A program made the position numbers and the translations under genes. Below, piece after piece: positions 29,316-37,245 of a DNA stretch of 37,694 nt. The notes under the pieces were generated by a model. It did not search any database, had not been told where the DNA came from, and saw only the letters and a program-made list of their open reading frames with translations. Position 1 is the stretch's first letter. The number at the start of each line of letters is the position of its first letter. Source of the stretch: a virus; the IMG/VR virus record IMGVR_UViG_3300025087_000204, positions 1 to 37,694 of that record. One strand, 5' to 3'.

Positions 29316-29339
29316 GCACATATCCGGTTTTTTACCGTC

Positions 29340-29798
29340 TCAGAATGACAACCCGGCCTTGATGCCGGCGAGCAATTCTTGCTCCGTAAACCCATGAGCG
29401 ATGAACGGGCCCACCCATAATCTGTCCCAATTTCTGTCAAGCGCCGGAAGCGTATTCCTAACCGCGCTCACGTTACCTTTAAAGAAGTCCTCAAGAAGTC
29501 TATTGACCCTCAACGTGCCGCCAACCATCAGGCTTCCGCGTGATTTTGTATCATAGCCGGAAACGTACCCGAAATCAGCCGTGATATAAGGAGTCGCATA
29601 AACGATAGGGAACTGCGCTCCAACCGCGTTACGGCCTCCGATCATGTCCCGGAAGTAACCGGGCTCAACTGAAGATGCGATAGCCCAATCGAATAATTGG
29701 CCCTCGGTCTCCTTGAATACTTCTTTCCAATCATCCGCATGTGCAATCCCCAGCCCCATCCATCCGGCAATCATTAACGAACTGATTAATTTCTTCAT
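29340..29798 (-). CDS. Exported protein, end of late operon, 152 aa
   Basis: SD CAGGAGG precedes the ATG at 29798. Sec signal peptide: MKKLISSLMIAGWMGLGIAHA|DD, a clean AxA site. The mature part has aromatic, beta-type segments (QFPIVYATPYITADFGYVSG, then GSLMVGGTLRVNRLLEDF) and ends FTEQELLAGIKAGLSF; the YxxADFGY and GGTLRVN pieces resemble outer-membrane beta-strand patterns. It may be a periplasmic or outer-membrane lysis or exclusion protein, or a virion protein. Last gene of the late operon. Confidence 0.7.
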   Translation of the reverse strand: MKKLISSLMIAGWMGLGIAHADDWKEVFKETEGQLFDWAIASSVEPGYFRDMIGGRNAVGAQFPIVYATPYITADFGYVSGYDTKSRGSLMVGGTLRVNRLLEDFFKGNVSAVRNTLPALDRNWDRLWVGPFIAHGFTEQELLAGIKAGLSF

Positions 29799-29880
29799 TT
29801 TAAGCCTCCTGTTTATTTATGTAAACTATGCTTTACTTAAATGTTTTATAGATGACTTTCTCGACGGTAACTATATGTAA

Positions 29881-30207
29881 CTACTTTGAGACAGCTTTAT
29901 CCGTCACAAGTCTCAGAAGCATATTAACCACGCCTAGAACCGTCGCCAACGTGCCCGCCTGTTGAGCGTCCATTTTAGCTTCCGGTGACATCAGGAATGT
30001 CAATGCTCCCGCAACCACAGTAAGAAAGTTCACCCATATAGTTTTTGAAGCCCACCACTTTTTGCCATCATTTTCAGCCATGATTTTACGTACCTCCCTC
30101 TTTGCGATCTTGAAACGGATGTTCTCCTTGCCACTTAGAACGGACTCCATCACGCCTCTTGAGAACCATTCCACTATCTTCACTTTGATCTTGTTTTTCA
30201 GGTTCAT
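29881..30207 (-). CDS. Holin-like membrane protein, 108 aa
   Basis: The N-terminal 50 residues are basic and helical. KKWWASKTIWVNFLTVVAGA then opens a membrane segment (to about residue 72), and a second amphipathic segment (AGTLATVLGVVNMLLRLVTD) follows. The WWxSKTIWVN...NMLLRLVT pattern is widespread in phage lysis cassettes. It lies beside the M15 endolysin, so a holin or related lysis role is probable. Confidence 0.6.
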   Translation of the reverse strand: MNLKNKIKVKIVEWFSRGVMESVLSGKENIRFKIAKREVRKIMAENDGKKWWASKTIWVNFLTVVAGALTFLMSPEAKMDAQQAGTLATVLGVVNMLLRLVTDKAVSK

Positions 30208-30295
30208 TGTGTCCTGTCAATCCGAAGCGATATTTAACTTTAAGCCATAAAGTTCGATCTTTGAACCAGTTGTGAAAGAAAGATTCAGAACCCAC
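30086..30295 (-). CDS. Possible small protein overlapping the holin-like gene, 69 aa
   Basis: The GTG at 30295 follows the upstream TAA directly, with GAGG four bases before it. The first 30 residues (ESFFHNWFKDRTLWLKVKYR) fill an otherwise empty 88-base gap, but the last 40 residues lie out of frame within the holin-like gene. Embedded small lysis genes are known in phages; a chance frame is equally possible. Confidence 0.35.
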   Translation of the reverse strand: MGSESFFHNWFKDRTLWLKVKYRFGLTGHNEPEKQDQSEDSGMVLKRRDGVRSKWQGEHPFQDRKEGGT

Positions 30296-30412
30296 TTACC
30301 TCACCGATACGGCCAGAGGGATGAGGTTGATGGCGATGGCGATGAGCCAGATAATGAAACCATCCTCCTCATCCAAAGATTTACCGGGATTCCCGGTGTT
30401 TTTAGCTTTCAT
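30296..30412 (-). CDS. Small membrane protein, 38 aa
   Basis: ATG at 30412 overlaps the endolysin stop (ATGA). Acidic N-terminal half, then one membrane helix (GFIIWLIAIAINLIPLAV) and a short basic end. Its place right after the endolysin suggests a role in lysis (holin, pinholin or antiholin). Confidence 0.6.
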   Translation of the reverse strand: MKAKNTGNPGKSLDEEDGFIIWLIAIAINLIPLAVSVR

Positions 30413-30960
30413 CCGATCTGTTTGCATCCTATATGGATGGCGTTATTTATGCGCTCTTGCAAGTAGTCCGTTATAAAGCAGGTTCCTTCTTGGTAGGCCT
30501 TCATCACCCTCTTGGCTTTCTCCATCAGATTCTTGCCGCCGCCTATGTCGAACGCAAGTCCTCGCTGGTGAGGGCTTATTTGGATGGTCTGCCCTTTCTT
30601 GTTTTCCGGGCTCCCTGGCCGGAAGTAGTCGTACAAGCATTTTGCCGGGATAGGGGGGTTAACAATATCGCCGATGTTGAGGAGCCGAGACCATCCGCGT
30701 TGCCAGAAATAGACCACTTCGTCATCCACTTCCAGCCCAAATCCGGGATCGCTGTCGCGATGCAAGTCAAATTCTGGAAAATCATTGTAAATACCATGCC
30801 TTTTCATTTTCTCTGAGATAATCCTGACTTGATCTTCCGGCGTTCTAAGACCGGAAGTAATCTCCGATTGCTCACCTTCAAAATAAGGGTCAAGCAGTTC
30901 TACTGTCCGCATGATAGCGGGGGTGTTTTTGACTTTTTCTTCAAATAAAAGCCACTTCAT
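30409..30960 (-). CDS. M15-type peptidoglycan peptidase (endolysin), 183 aa
   Basis: ITSGLRTPEDQVRII near residue 40 and SPHQRGLAFDIGGG near residue 130 give the SGxR and SxHxxGxAxD zinc motif of D-Ala-D-Ala/M15 peptidases; AIHIGC near the C-terminus supplies the last His. A Zn(II) held by His, Asp and His would cut stem-peptide bonds. There is no signal peptide, so it needs a holin from the adjacent membrane genes. SD AGGGG precedes the ATG, which overlaps the upstream TAA. Confidence 0.8.
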   Translation of the reverse strand: MKWLLFEEKVKNTPAIMRTVELLDPYFEGEQSEITSGLRTPEDQVRIISEKMKRHGIYNDFPEFDLHRDSDPGFGLEVDDEVVYFWQRGWSRLLNIGDIVNPPIPAKCLYDYFRPGSPENKKGQTIQISPHQRGLAFDIGGGKNLMEKAKRVMKAYQEGTCFITDYLQERINNAIHIGCKQIG

Positions 30961-31229
30961 TAATTCCCCTGTTTCGTCAAAATAGCGTATATCTGATCGG
31001 TGCGAATAACGTTCGACGCCATGCTGTTTTCTATCCTTCTCAAAGTCTCCCTCAACGATTCAACATCTCCTCCATGCCTGGCTACGGAAATTTCCAATTT
31101 GTCCACCTTGTCAAACAGGATATTCACGGCCTTCCTCGCGGTTTCGACCCTTCGGTACATATCGCCCAGCACAAAGACCGTCGCCATGATCCAGGTGATA
31201 ACGCCCCAGTATTCCGTGAATCCAGCCAC
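30960..31229 (-). CDS. Membrane-anchored coiled-coil protein, 89 aa
   Basis: GTG start at 31229. An N-terminal membrane segment (YWGVITWIMATVFVLGDMY) is followed by a continuous helix with heptads (ILFDKVDKLEISVARHGGDV, then SLRETLRRIENSM). This is the topology of an inner-membrane spanin or a holin accessory. It is coupled to the endolysin by a TAATG overlap. Confidence 0.6.
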   Translation of the reverse strand: MAGFTEYWGVITWIMATVFVLGDMYRRVETARKAVNILFDKVDKLEISVARHGGDVESLRETLRRIENSMASNVIRTDQIYAILTKQGN

Positions 31230-31244
31230 ATCACTTGCCCACTA

Positions 31245-31343
31245 TCATTGGCTGTGGATCACTCGAATAGTCCTGCGGGGCTGCGCTTCTCCGCTCCCGC
31301 CAGCCGCCAAAGACCGCCAGATTGAATAGTCCGCCGGGTTCAT
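31245..31343 (-). CDS. Small basic protein, 32 aa
   Basis: ATG at 31343 overlaps the coiled-coil gene stop (ATGA). Gly/Ala/Arg-rich (MNPADYSIWRSLAAGGSG). It would otherwise be the only gap in this gene run. Real but tiny, or a chance frame. Confidence 0.4.
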   Translation of the reverse strand: MNPADYSIWRSLAAGGSGEAQPRRTIRVIHSQ

Positions 31344-31780
31344 CGGACAGCGACTTCACCGATTGCCCTTAATTTCTCATCGAGCCTGGATTGAAGCTCT
31401 TGCGCGTCTTGAGTTGCCTTTTCGTAGCTGGAAATTAACTGCTTCAATTCGTTTTCCCTGACTTCCATCCTAGAGGCTTCATTTTGGATTTTGATTCTCT
31501 CTTGGTCTACAATAGACCGCAAGGAATCCAACTCCCTTGTTTTGTCACGGATTGAATTTATTTCAGCGGCTCTTTCGGACTCAATATCCGTTTTCAGTTG
31601 AGCCTTCTGTTTGTTCAAGTCGTCCACTTCGGCAATGAGAGATTTTTTAGTCTGCTCCCAGTTGACGATCTGGGCAGGCAAATCTCCGAATTTAGCCATG
31701 ATTTCTTTAGCCTCTTTCAAGAAATCGGCAATTTTCAAAAGCCCGTCAATTTCCTCTTTTGCTTTTCTCAATGATTCCAT
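31340..31780 (-). CDS. Long coiled-coil protein, 146 aa
   Basis: SD AAAGGAGAC precedes the ATG at 31780. Residues about 45-140 are an almost uninterrupted charged helix (KKSLIAEVDDLNKQKAQLKT, later KATQDAQELQSRLDEKL). No signal peptide. It lies between an exported protein and the lysis genes; it might be a fibre chaperone or virion protein. Confidence 0.7.
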   Translation of the reverse strand: MESLRKAKEEIDGLLKIADFLKEAKEIMAKFGDLPAQIVNWEQTKKSLIAEVDDLNKQKAQLKTDIESERAAEINSIRDKTRELDSLRSIVDQERIKIQNEASRMEVRENELKQLISSYEKATQDAQELQSRLDEKLRAIGEVAVR

Positions 31781-31791
31781 GTTTGTCTCCT

Positions 31792-32154
31792 TTATGAGCT
31801 TCTTTTAACTGACCAATCTGTGTCTACGGGATAAATCTTGCTGTTGTCTAGGATGATTCTCGGAGGACCGCTATTATCGAACCGCCAAACCTGATAAATA
31901 TCTCCCGCTACAAGTACCTCTGATTTTTCCGTTACGTCCTTTGGTGTTGTTATCACTAGAACATAATTCGTGTCCGGCTGAGTTAGAGTATGCGTTCCGT
32001 AAAAAGGCTGTTCTGAACCCTGCCGTCCTTTAGTCTTAAATGTAGCTTCAATCGCTTGTTTCGTTTTAACTCCAACGGGAACACGAATATAGTAGGTGTC
32101 CTGAGCGCACAGAACTCCACAGGCTCCAAAAAAGACTGCTAGTTTAATAAGAAT
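31792..32154 (-). CDS. Exported protein with probable AUU start, 120 aa
   Basis: A 120-codon frame ends at TAA 31794-31792. It has no ATG, GTG or TTG near its beginning; ATT at 32154 has GGAG eight bases upstream and gives an ideal signal peptide (LIKLAVFFGACGVLCA|QD). The mature part is beta-like (YYIRVPVGVKTKQAIEATF, then GDIYQVWRFDNSG). It overlaps the upstream gene by 11 bases. The next gene follows with a good SD. Either a rare AUU start or a small sequence error explains this. Confidence 0.55.
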   Translation of the reverse strand: MLIKLAVFFGACGVLCAQDTYYIRVPVGVKTKQAIEATFKTKGRQGSEQPFYGTHTLTQPDTNYVLVITTPKDVTEKSEVLVAGDIYQVWRFDNSGPPRIILDNSKIYPVDTDWSVKRSS

Positions 32155-32983
32155 ATTGTTCGCTCCATGCCTGGAAAAATGCCAAAGCTTTTCCCCTATC
32201 CACTATATTGTTCCAAACCCAAAAAGGGCCTACTATACCGCCCATTTCCCCAGAGGCTCCAACCTTTGATTTTCCAATCGCAAACTCAGATCCTCCGGCA
32301 CAGGTGTTTATATTAGGAGCCCCGGTAACCCTATTCACTAATTTACCATCGTAGTAGTAATCAATATGTCCAGAGCTGTCTCGCCATATTCCAAACATAT
32401 GAGGTCTAGTGTCTCTACCATACTCAAAATTGAAGAACCCGGCAGAGCCTGAACCTGGAAAAATAAGGTTTAAGGTTTGGTTTGCCCCTCCGGTAACTTC
32501 AAGAGAAATTCCACAAGAGTTTGCCCCTTGCGACCAGTTGAAAATGGAAACTTGCGCAGCGGCAAACCCTATGGAGTAATCAGATATTATAAAAGCAATC
32601 ATAAATGGCTTGTTCCCGCTAAAATCAAACATAGTTGTCGTAGTAATTGTTAAATCAACTCCAGTAGTTGGAGTTAGGTAGGCGGCATGTCCGAAAAGAG
32701 GTGTATAGGCAAGCGAGCTAGGCCTTACAACGTAAGGAGTTTGTACCCAACCTGCAAAGATTTGGCTTTCTTCTATCCAAGCAACTGGCCCGTTTAGCTT
32801 AAAATCCAGACCCGAATTGCTTTGATCTCTAGCCGTTCCGCCGCGACCGTCCTTCATATCAACTGCAAGGATGCAGTTAGGGTCTTTAGGGTCTGTTGGG
32901 TTAATTGCATGAACCACATGGCATCCCCCCATAAAGATAAATAATAATAAGAGCCTAGTAGCGGCTCTTGAACCACATATCAA
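32144..32983 (-). CDS. Exported LamG/lectin-like protein, 279 aa
   Basis: The TTG start at 32983 overlaps the fibre gene by 29 bases. The signal peptide has Arg in the n-region (SRAATR), hydrophobic LLLLFIFMGG and either VHA|IN or, less likely, a lipobox-like MGGC. The mature chain is a beta-sandwich type: ILAVDMKDGRGGTARDQSNS, then AFIISDYSIGFAAA and HMFGIWRDSSGHIDYYYDG, the pattern of LamG/concanavalin-like domains that bind glycans. With the fibre next to it, receptor binding is a likely job. Confidence 0.65.
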   Translation of the reverse strand: MICGSRAATRLLLLFIFMGGCHVVHAINPTDPKDPNCILAVDMKDGRGGTARDQSNSGLDFKLNGPVAWIEESQIFAGWVQTPYVVRPSSLAYTPLFGHAAYLTPTTGVDLTITTTTMFDFSGNKPFMIAFIISDYSIGFAAAQVSIFNWSQGANSCGISLEVTGGANQTLNLIFPGSGSAGFFNFEYGRDTRPHMFGIWRDSSGHIDYYYDGKLVNRVTGAPNINTCAGGSEFAIGKSKVGASGEMGGIVGPFWVWNNIVDRGKALAFFQAWSEQYSY

Positions 32984-33971
32984 AATGGAATTTTACCCCC
33001 CTTGGGAGAGAGCCTGTGCTTGGAACCGTGGTAATCCAAAGGCTGAATGTCTCTCCGGCGTTGAAGGGTATGGATGTCGAAACAAACCCTGAAAATCCGT
33101 CTCCACGACCATTTGAAGTGGCTGTATCAAGTGAAATTGTGGTGTTATTAAAACGGTCCTGTATTGGGACTCCTTGAACCCCTATCCCGCTAGTGGCTCC
33201 TGTGGTGGTGACTATCTTAAACCCTGTAAATGTGTTCGTTGAAGCTAAAGCAGCGTCCATCCAGTACCCAACCATTGTCCCCGAATCTATCCCCATCGAA
33301 TAACAGGCTTTCGGAACAGCACACGGCCCTATTGTGGCTACAAAGACAGAAGCAATATCAAAGGTAAACGTCATCGTAGCTCCCTGAACTGTAGCTGCCC
33401 CGCCTGCCCCGCCGCCGCCAGCATTGTCTCCACCCCAAAAAACTCTTGATCCTGACCTTTGGAGGATGTTATTGCCGATCTCCGGGGCCGTGGATTGCCA
33501 AATATAGTCGTTGCCGCCAACACTAAAAGACTGTCCGGTTACGCTCAAGGTTGAAGTAAATGTCCCGCTGGAAAAAGACTGAGCCGCTGTCCACGTCCAG
33601 GCCGCCTGATAAATGCTGTTCAGCCCCTGCAACGTGTCGGTGGCGGCCACCACGCCGGAGCCGCCGCCACATCCAGTACAGGAAGATACGTCAATCCAGG
33701 TGAAGTATTGTCCTGCCGTCCAGGTTCCGGTTGTGTTCCTGATATTCGCCTGATTCGCCGTAGTCGTAGAAATCGCGGTTATCTGGTTCTGGACTCTGGT
33801 CAACGTCGAGTCAATGATCTCGAAATTGGCGTTAAACTTGTCTCCCCAATTACGGTTAGGGTCAACCTGGGTCAAGGAAGGCTGTAACAGCTTCATGTTG
33901 CCCGTGGTCTGGGTATCAGCCAGGAGATACCCTGCGGCTAAAACAACGATTCCGAATATAAGTTTTTTCAT
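32955..33971 (-). CDS. Tail fibre-like protein with signal peptide, 338 aa
   Basis: The start overlaps the 676-aa gene stop (ATGA). Signal peptide MKKLIFGIVVLAAGYLLA|DT. The mature N-terminus (LLQPSLTQVDPNRNWGDKFN, then NFEIIDSTL) matches the common N-terminal segment of phage tail fibres. Next come a short coiled coil, a Trp/Thr/Gly-rich shaft (TGTWTAGQYFTW, TWTAAQSFSSGTFTS) and Gly-rich and beta-rich C-terminal parts. Fibres are normally assembled in the cytoplasm, so a signal peptide here is striking. Confidence 0.7.
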   Translation of the reverse strand: MKKLIFGIVVLAAGYLLADTQTTGNMKLLQPSLTQVDPNRNWGDKFNANFEIIDSTLTRVQNQITAISTTTANQANIRNTTGTWTAGQYFTWIDVSSCTGCGGGSGVVAATDTLQGLNSIYQAAWTWTAAQSFSSGTFTSTLSVTGQSFSVGGNDYIWQSTAPEIGNNILQRSGSRVFWGGDNAGGGGAGGAATVQGATMTFTFDIASVFVATIGPCAVPKACYSMGIDSGTMVGYWMDAALASTNTFTGFKIVTTTGATSGIGVQGVPIQDRFNNTTISLDTATSNGRGDGFSGFVSTSIPFNAGETFSLWITTVPSTGSLPRGVKFHFDMWFKSRY

Positions 33972-35998
33972 TTTTTCCTTTGCCTTTTTTCAGTTAGCCC
34001 TGAAGCCAATCCAGGAGTTCTTTGGATAGGATGCGATAAAAGTGTAGGTTTATTTACCAAGGACTCCAAATAATCTACATTGACGCCGCCACCCTTTTCG
34101 GCCATGCTTAAAACACCTTTTGTAGACCCTGGCATATCAACAATATTCCCAAGGAGCATGAGTTTCCATCTTATGTTCCACGGCAACGGCATAAATTTGT
34201 GTCCTTCCGTTACTTCCCCGGCGTATTGAGCTATTTCCCCAAGAGTTTTTATTTCTTGTGACTTTGCTCCATAAAGAGCATCTAAAAAACCGCTGTCCGA
34301 AAGTTTTTTTACGTCCGCCCCAAGTCCCGCGATATCCACATCTACACCGGATGGGCTTTTTACGGTATTCTCACGGACTAACTTTTGGATGATTCCTTTC
34401 TGCAAAAACTTAAAGCTGTCCTGGCTCAAATTGCGTTTAGCGGCTGATATGACTTCCGGCGTATTGTTCCTAACGGCGGAATCAACGATTTTAGACGGAT
34501 GATTTTGAATGATGTTATGCAGATCGTAGTCCGCTTTAGGTATGACTTCTTCCAATTTTCGAGTGGGAACATCCGGCAACGCTTTTGCTTTTTTCATAAG
34601 ATCGCCGCTGACTTTTTTACCTGTTTCAAAGGCTTTTACTTCCGATTCATGTTTAGCCAAAACGTAGGCAATATCCCTGGATCCCAAAGATTCGGAGACT
34701 TGCTGGACTCTGCTGGGCGTCCGCATTGCGGGTATGATATCTTCTGGAAATTCTGACTTTCCTATTTTCTTAATCATGCCTTTATCAAGGAAGTCGTAGA
34801 TATTCAAAGAAGATTGCCTTGCCGCTTCAGCTTCTTTCAAGAACCCTGCGGATGCGGCGGTATCAACATAATCCTCGCCAAGGCTCCTATACAGTTTGAT
34901 TAGGTTATAGTTGAGTTCGTCGCCTCTTGGCGTGTTCCAATCAATCTTTTGGCCGATGGCTGTTTTGAGTTGTTTAATGTCGTTTGCCGTTATATTTTCT
35001 TTTTGGCCTACCCGTAAAATCTTCGCAAAAATACCGTAATCCCTGGCTGGCATGGCAGGGTTGACTTCTTCAATGGATTTAATATTTATCGGAGGAGTAT
35101 AGTCCGGGTATTGTTGGCGAATTGTTGATAGCGGAATCCCACTTTCGGTTGTTTCGCCAAGAACATTTGCTATCCCGGCTCCTTCGCCCATGCCGAAAAG
35201 GTTTTTAATGTATTCAACTGTCTTAGGTATGGCTCCCGGACTGTTTGCCAACTTACCCTCAATCTGTTTATAGGCTTCTTCCTCTTTGTTTTTTAGGCCG
35301 GACAGAACACCTTGTCTCCTGGTTTTCAATTCCGTGCCCATTTGAATTTTCTGTTCCATCGGTATTTCCGGGGCTTTTTCAGCCACTTGAGGCACTTTTA
35401 CCTCCGGTTTCCTGCCTAAAATATCCTCAAGCTCCCCTAATTGCTTGCCATAACCACCGGTATATTCTTCTTTAATCATGCCGCCGAGAGTTTCTGGCTT
35501 TACTTGTTTGCCGGACAATTTTTGAGCATATTTGCCTATACCTGATTTTACTTTCCCAAAAGTTGACAACAAAGACGGCATCGGCAAAAATCCGGCGAAC
35601 CCTGACGGTGAAAACGGAGCTAAACTTAAAGCGGTATCGGCCAGTCCGGTTGCCAACCCTCTTGCGACCGGGTAATCTTGGCCTGGAATTTTGTTTTCTG
35701 TCAATAAATTACCCAATGAAGCCGTGGAAGCTCCCTTGACCCGATTTGAAAGACCTTCAAGTATCATTGGAGCCGAATGAGGCTCAAGAACGGCTGTTTT
35801 AGCCAATCCAAGCCAATCAGAAGGACTTTTAGCTTGTTCAGCTTCGTGGTATGGAGCCATAGTCCAATCAGCTAGTTTTTGAGATACTGTTTCCTGCGCC
35901 GGAGGCTCTACCTGTTCAGTTTGTGAAACAGGCCGCGCAGTAGCAGGGTTGAATTTCCCTCTATTAACAGGCCGCGCAGTAGCAGGGTTAAACGCCAT
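33968..35998 (-). CDS. Large internal virion/ejection-type protein, 676 aa
   Basis: The N-terminus carries two copies of FNPATARPV, a motif seen repeated at the start of internal virion proteins of short-tailed phages. Then a Gly/Leu-rich hydrophobic region (GLATGLADTALSLAPFSPSG) and long helical segments through residues 150-600. No nuclease or lytic motif is visible. It is the third of three long soluble proteins in a row, directly before the fibre, the usual position of ejection proteins. The start overlaps the 415-aa stop (TAATG). Confidence 0.65.
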   Translation of the reverse strand: MAFNPATARPVNRGKFNPATARPVSQTEQVEPPAQETVSQKLADWTMAPYHEAEQAKSPSDWLGLAKTAVLEPHSAPMILEGLSNRVKGASTASLGNLLTENKIPGQDYPVARGLATGLADTALSLAPFSPSGFAGFLPMPSLLSTFGKVKSGIGKYAQKLSGKQVKPETLGGMIKEEYTGGYGKQLGELEDILGRKPEVKVPQVAEKAPEIPMEQKIQMGTELKTRRQGVLSGLKNKEEEAYKQIEGKLANSPGAIPKTVEYIKNLFGMGEGAGIANVLGETTESGIPLSTIRQQYPDYTPPINIKSIEEVNPAMPARDYGIFAKILRVGQKENITANDIKQLKTAIGQKIDWNTPRGDELNYNLIKLYRSLGEDYVDTAASAGFLKEAEAARQSSLNIYDFLDKGMIKKIGKSEFPEDIIPAMRTPSRVQQVSESLGSRDIAYVLAKHESEVKAFETGKKVSGDLMKKAKALPDVPTRKLEEVIPKADYDLHNIIQNHPSKIVDSAVRNNTPEVISAAKRNLSQDSFKFLQKGIIQKLVRENTVKSPSGVDVDIAGLGADVKKLSDSGFLDALYGAKSQEIKTLGEIAQYAGEVTEGHKFMPLPWNIRWKLMLLGNIVDMPGSTKGVLSMAEKGGGVNVDYLESLVNKPTLLSHPIQRTPGLASGLTEKRQRKK
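35927..35989. repeat. 24-bp direct repeat at the gene start
   Basis: 35927-35950 and 35966-35989 are identical 24-mers, 39 bases apart (13 codons), and give the twin FNPATARPV motif in the 676-aa protein. It is probably a duplicated binding or cargo-tag motif and could recombine. Confidence 0.9.
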
Positions 35999-37245
35999 TA
36001 AGGAACCTCGTCATAAGTTCCGTCCGGGTACATCCACGCTTTATTGCCCTCCGCGTCTATTTTCAAAACACCGCCCGGTTTTGGGCTGGAAGATGGATTC
36101 ATAGGACTTGTTTTCTCAAGCCGCCGTATTCCAGAAGATAAGGTATTTACGTTTGCCTGGAAAGCCTTATCGGTTGATGCCGGTGAACTGAACAAACTTA
36201 AATAAAATTTCCTGTCTTCATTTGATAACCTGTTTCTTTCAACCAGTTTCGCAAGCCTTTGAGCCAAAAGCCCTTTTTCTGTTTCCCAGTTTGTAATTGG
36301 CGCGGAAAACAACCTTCCAACTCCTGTCCCGCCAGGTATAAGAGTGGCATTTCGCTCGCTTTGCGACATCGTTTGCCGTATGGAATTTAAATTATTGACT
36401 CCTTCCAAAATTGATCCTATGATTTCGTTTTCAGATTCGACTTTATTTTCCACGGTATCGTCAATCGTTTTATATTTTCCAAGACCTCTCAACTGTTCAG
36501 GCGACATTTTCAAAAGTTCGCTTTTTTTGTATGTCGGCAACTCTTGATCTGGAATGATTTTAGTGCCTTTTTTAACCATACCCTCGCCAATAGCTTCTGT
36601 TCCTGTCATGGCTGGGACCAAAGCGTTCGCATTCGCGCTCGATACCGCAAGCGGAACGCCTGTTTTAGCAGGCAAAGAACCCTGGTAAATATATCCGGCT
36701 GGAGGCGGGTTCCCTCTCGGTTGAATGATCGGAGGCTTTGAAGCGTCCGTAGGATGAGTATAAACGTCGGTTCCTCCCTGCATACCGCGAATTTGCGCCG
36801 CTTTCAGGTTTTGTTCAAGGCTTAAATCACGATTGATACCTTTAGCTTGTAAATCCATTCTTTGATTTTGATTAGTCAATGCCTGCTGTCGCGCAGTATC
36901 AATTCCTTTTTGTCTCGTGTCCAGACTACCGCTAAATAAATCCTGAACAGGGATAGGAGCATTTTGAGCCTGATTCAATGTTGATTGAACAGTCGAAGTC
37001 GTGTCACTCTCGGATGGCACTCCAATCAAATCTCCTACTGGCCCTGCATCTTTATTCTTCAACTCCTGAGCCTTCATCTCAAGGGCTTGTTTAGCATAAG
37101 TCTGGAACTGTGTTCCAACGTCACCGACAATCCCCAACATCTTGGCGGCTTTATCAATGTCTCTCTCGCCTTGAGGACGATAACCTTCTTTATAGGCTGA
37201 GACTTGTTGAAGCAATTTTGCTATTTCAGAAGCCGTGTTAGGCAT
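35998..37245 (-). CDS. Internal virion/ejection-type protein, 415 aa
   Basis: SD GAGGGGGT precedes the ATG at 37245, overlapping the stop of the 470-aa gene. It is Gln/Asn/Lys-rich and helical in the first half (ARQQALTNQNQRMDLQAKGI), with a Pro/Gly-rich middle (IIQPRGNPPPAGYIYQGSL) and a second helical region (VESENEIIGSILEGVNNLNS). No enzymatic motif or signal peptide. Position between two other long virion-type proteins supports an ejection role. Confidence 0.65.
   Translation of the reverse strand: MPNTASEIAKLLQQVSAYKEGYRPQGERDIDKAAKMLGIVGDVGTQFQTYAKQALEMKAQELKNKDAGPVGDLIGVPSESDTTSTVQSTLNQAQNAPIPVQDLFSGSLDTRQKGIDTARQQALTNQNQRMDLQAKGINRDLSLEQNLKAAQIRGMQGGTDVYTHPTDASKPPIIQPRGNPPPAGYIYQGSLPAKTGVPLAVSSANANALVPAMTGTEAIGEGMVKKGTKIIPDQELPTYKKSELLKMSPEQLRGLGKYKTIDDTVENKVESENEIIGSILEGVNNLNSIRQTMSQSERNATLIPGGTGVGRLFSAPITNWETEKGLLAQRLAKLVERNRLSNEDRKFYLSLFSSPASTDKAFQANVNTLSSGIRRLEKTSPMNPSSSPKPGGVLKIDAEGNKAWMYPDGTYDEVP

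Noticed and set aside
32955-32983. Lipoprotein reading of the lectin-like protein (MGGC)
   Set aside because: The residue at -3 of the Cys is Met, not the usual Leu/Val/Ile, and a good VHA site follows; ordinary signal peptidase I cleavage is more likely.
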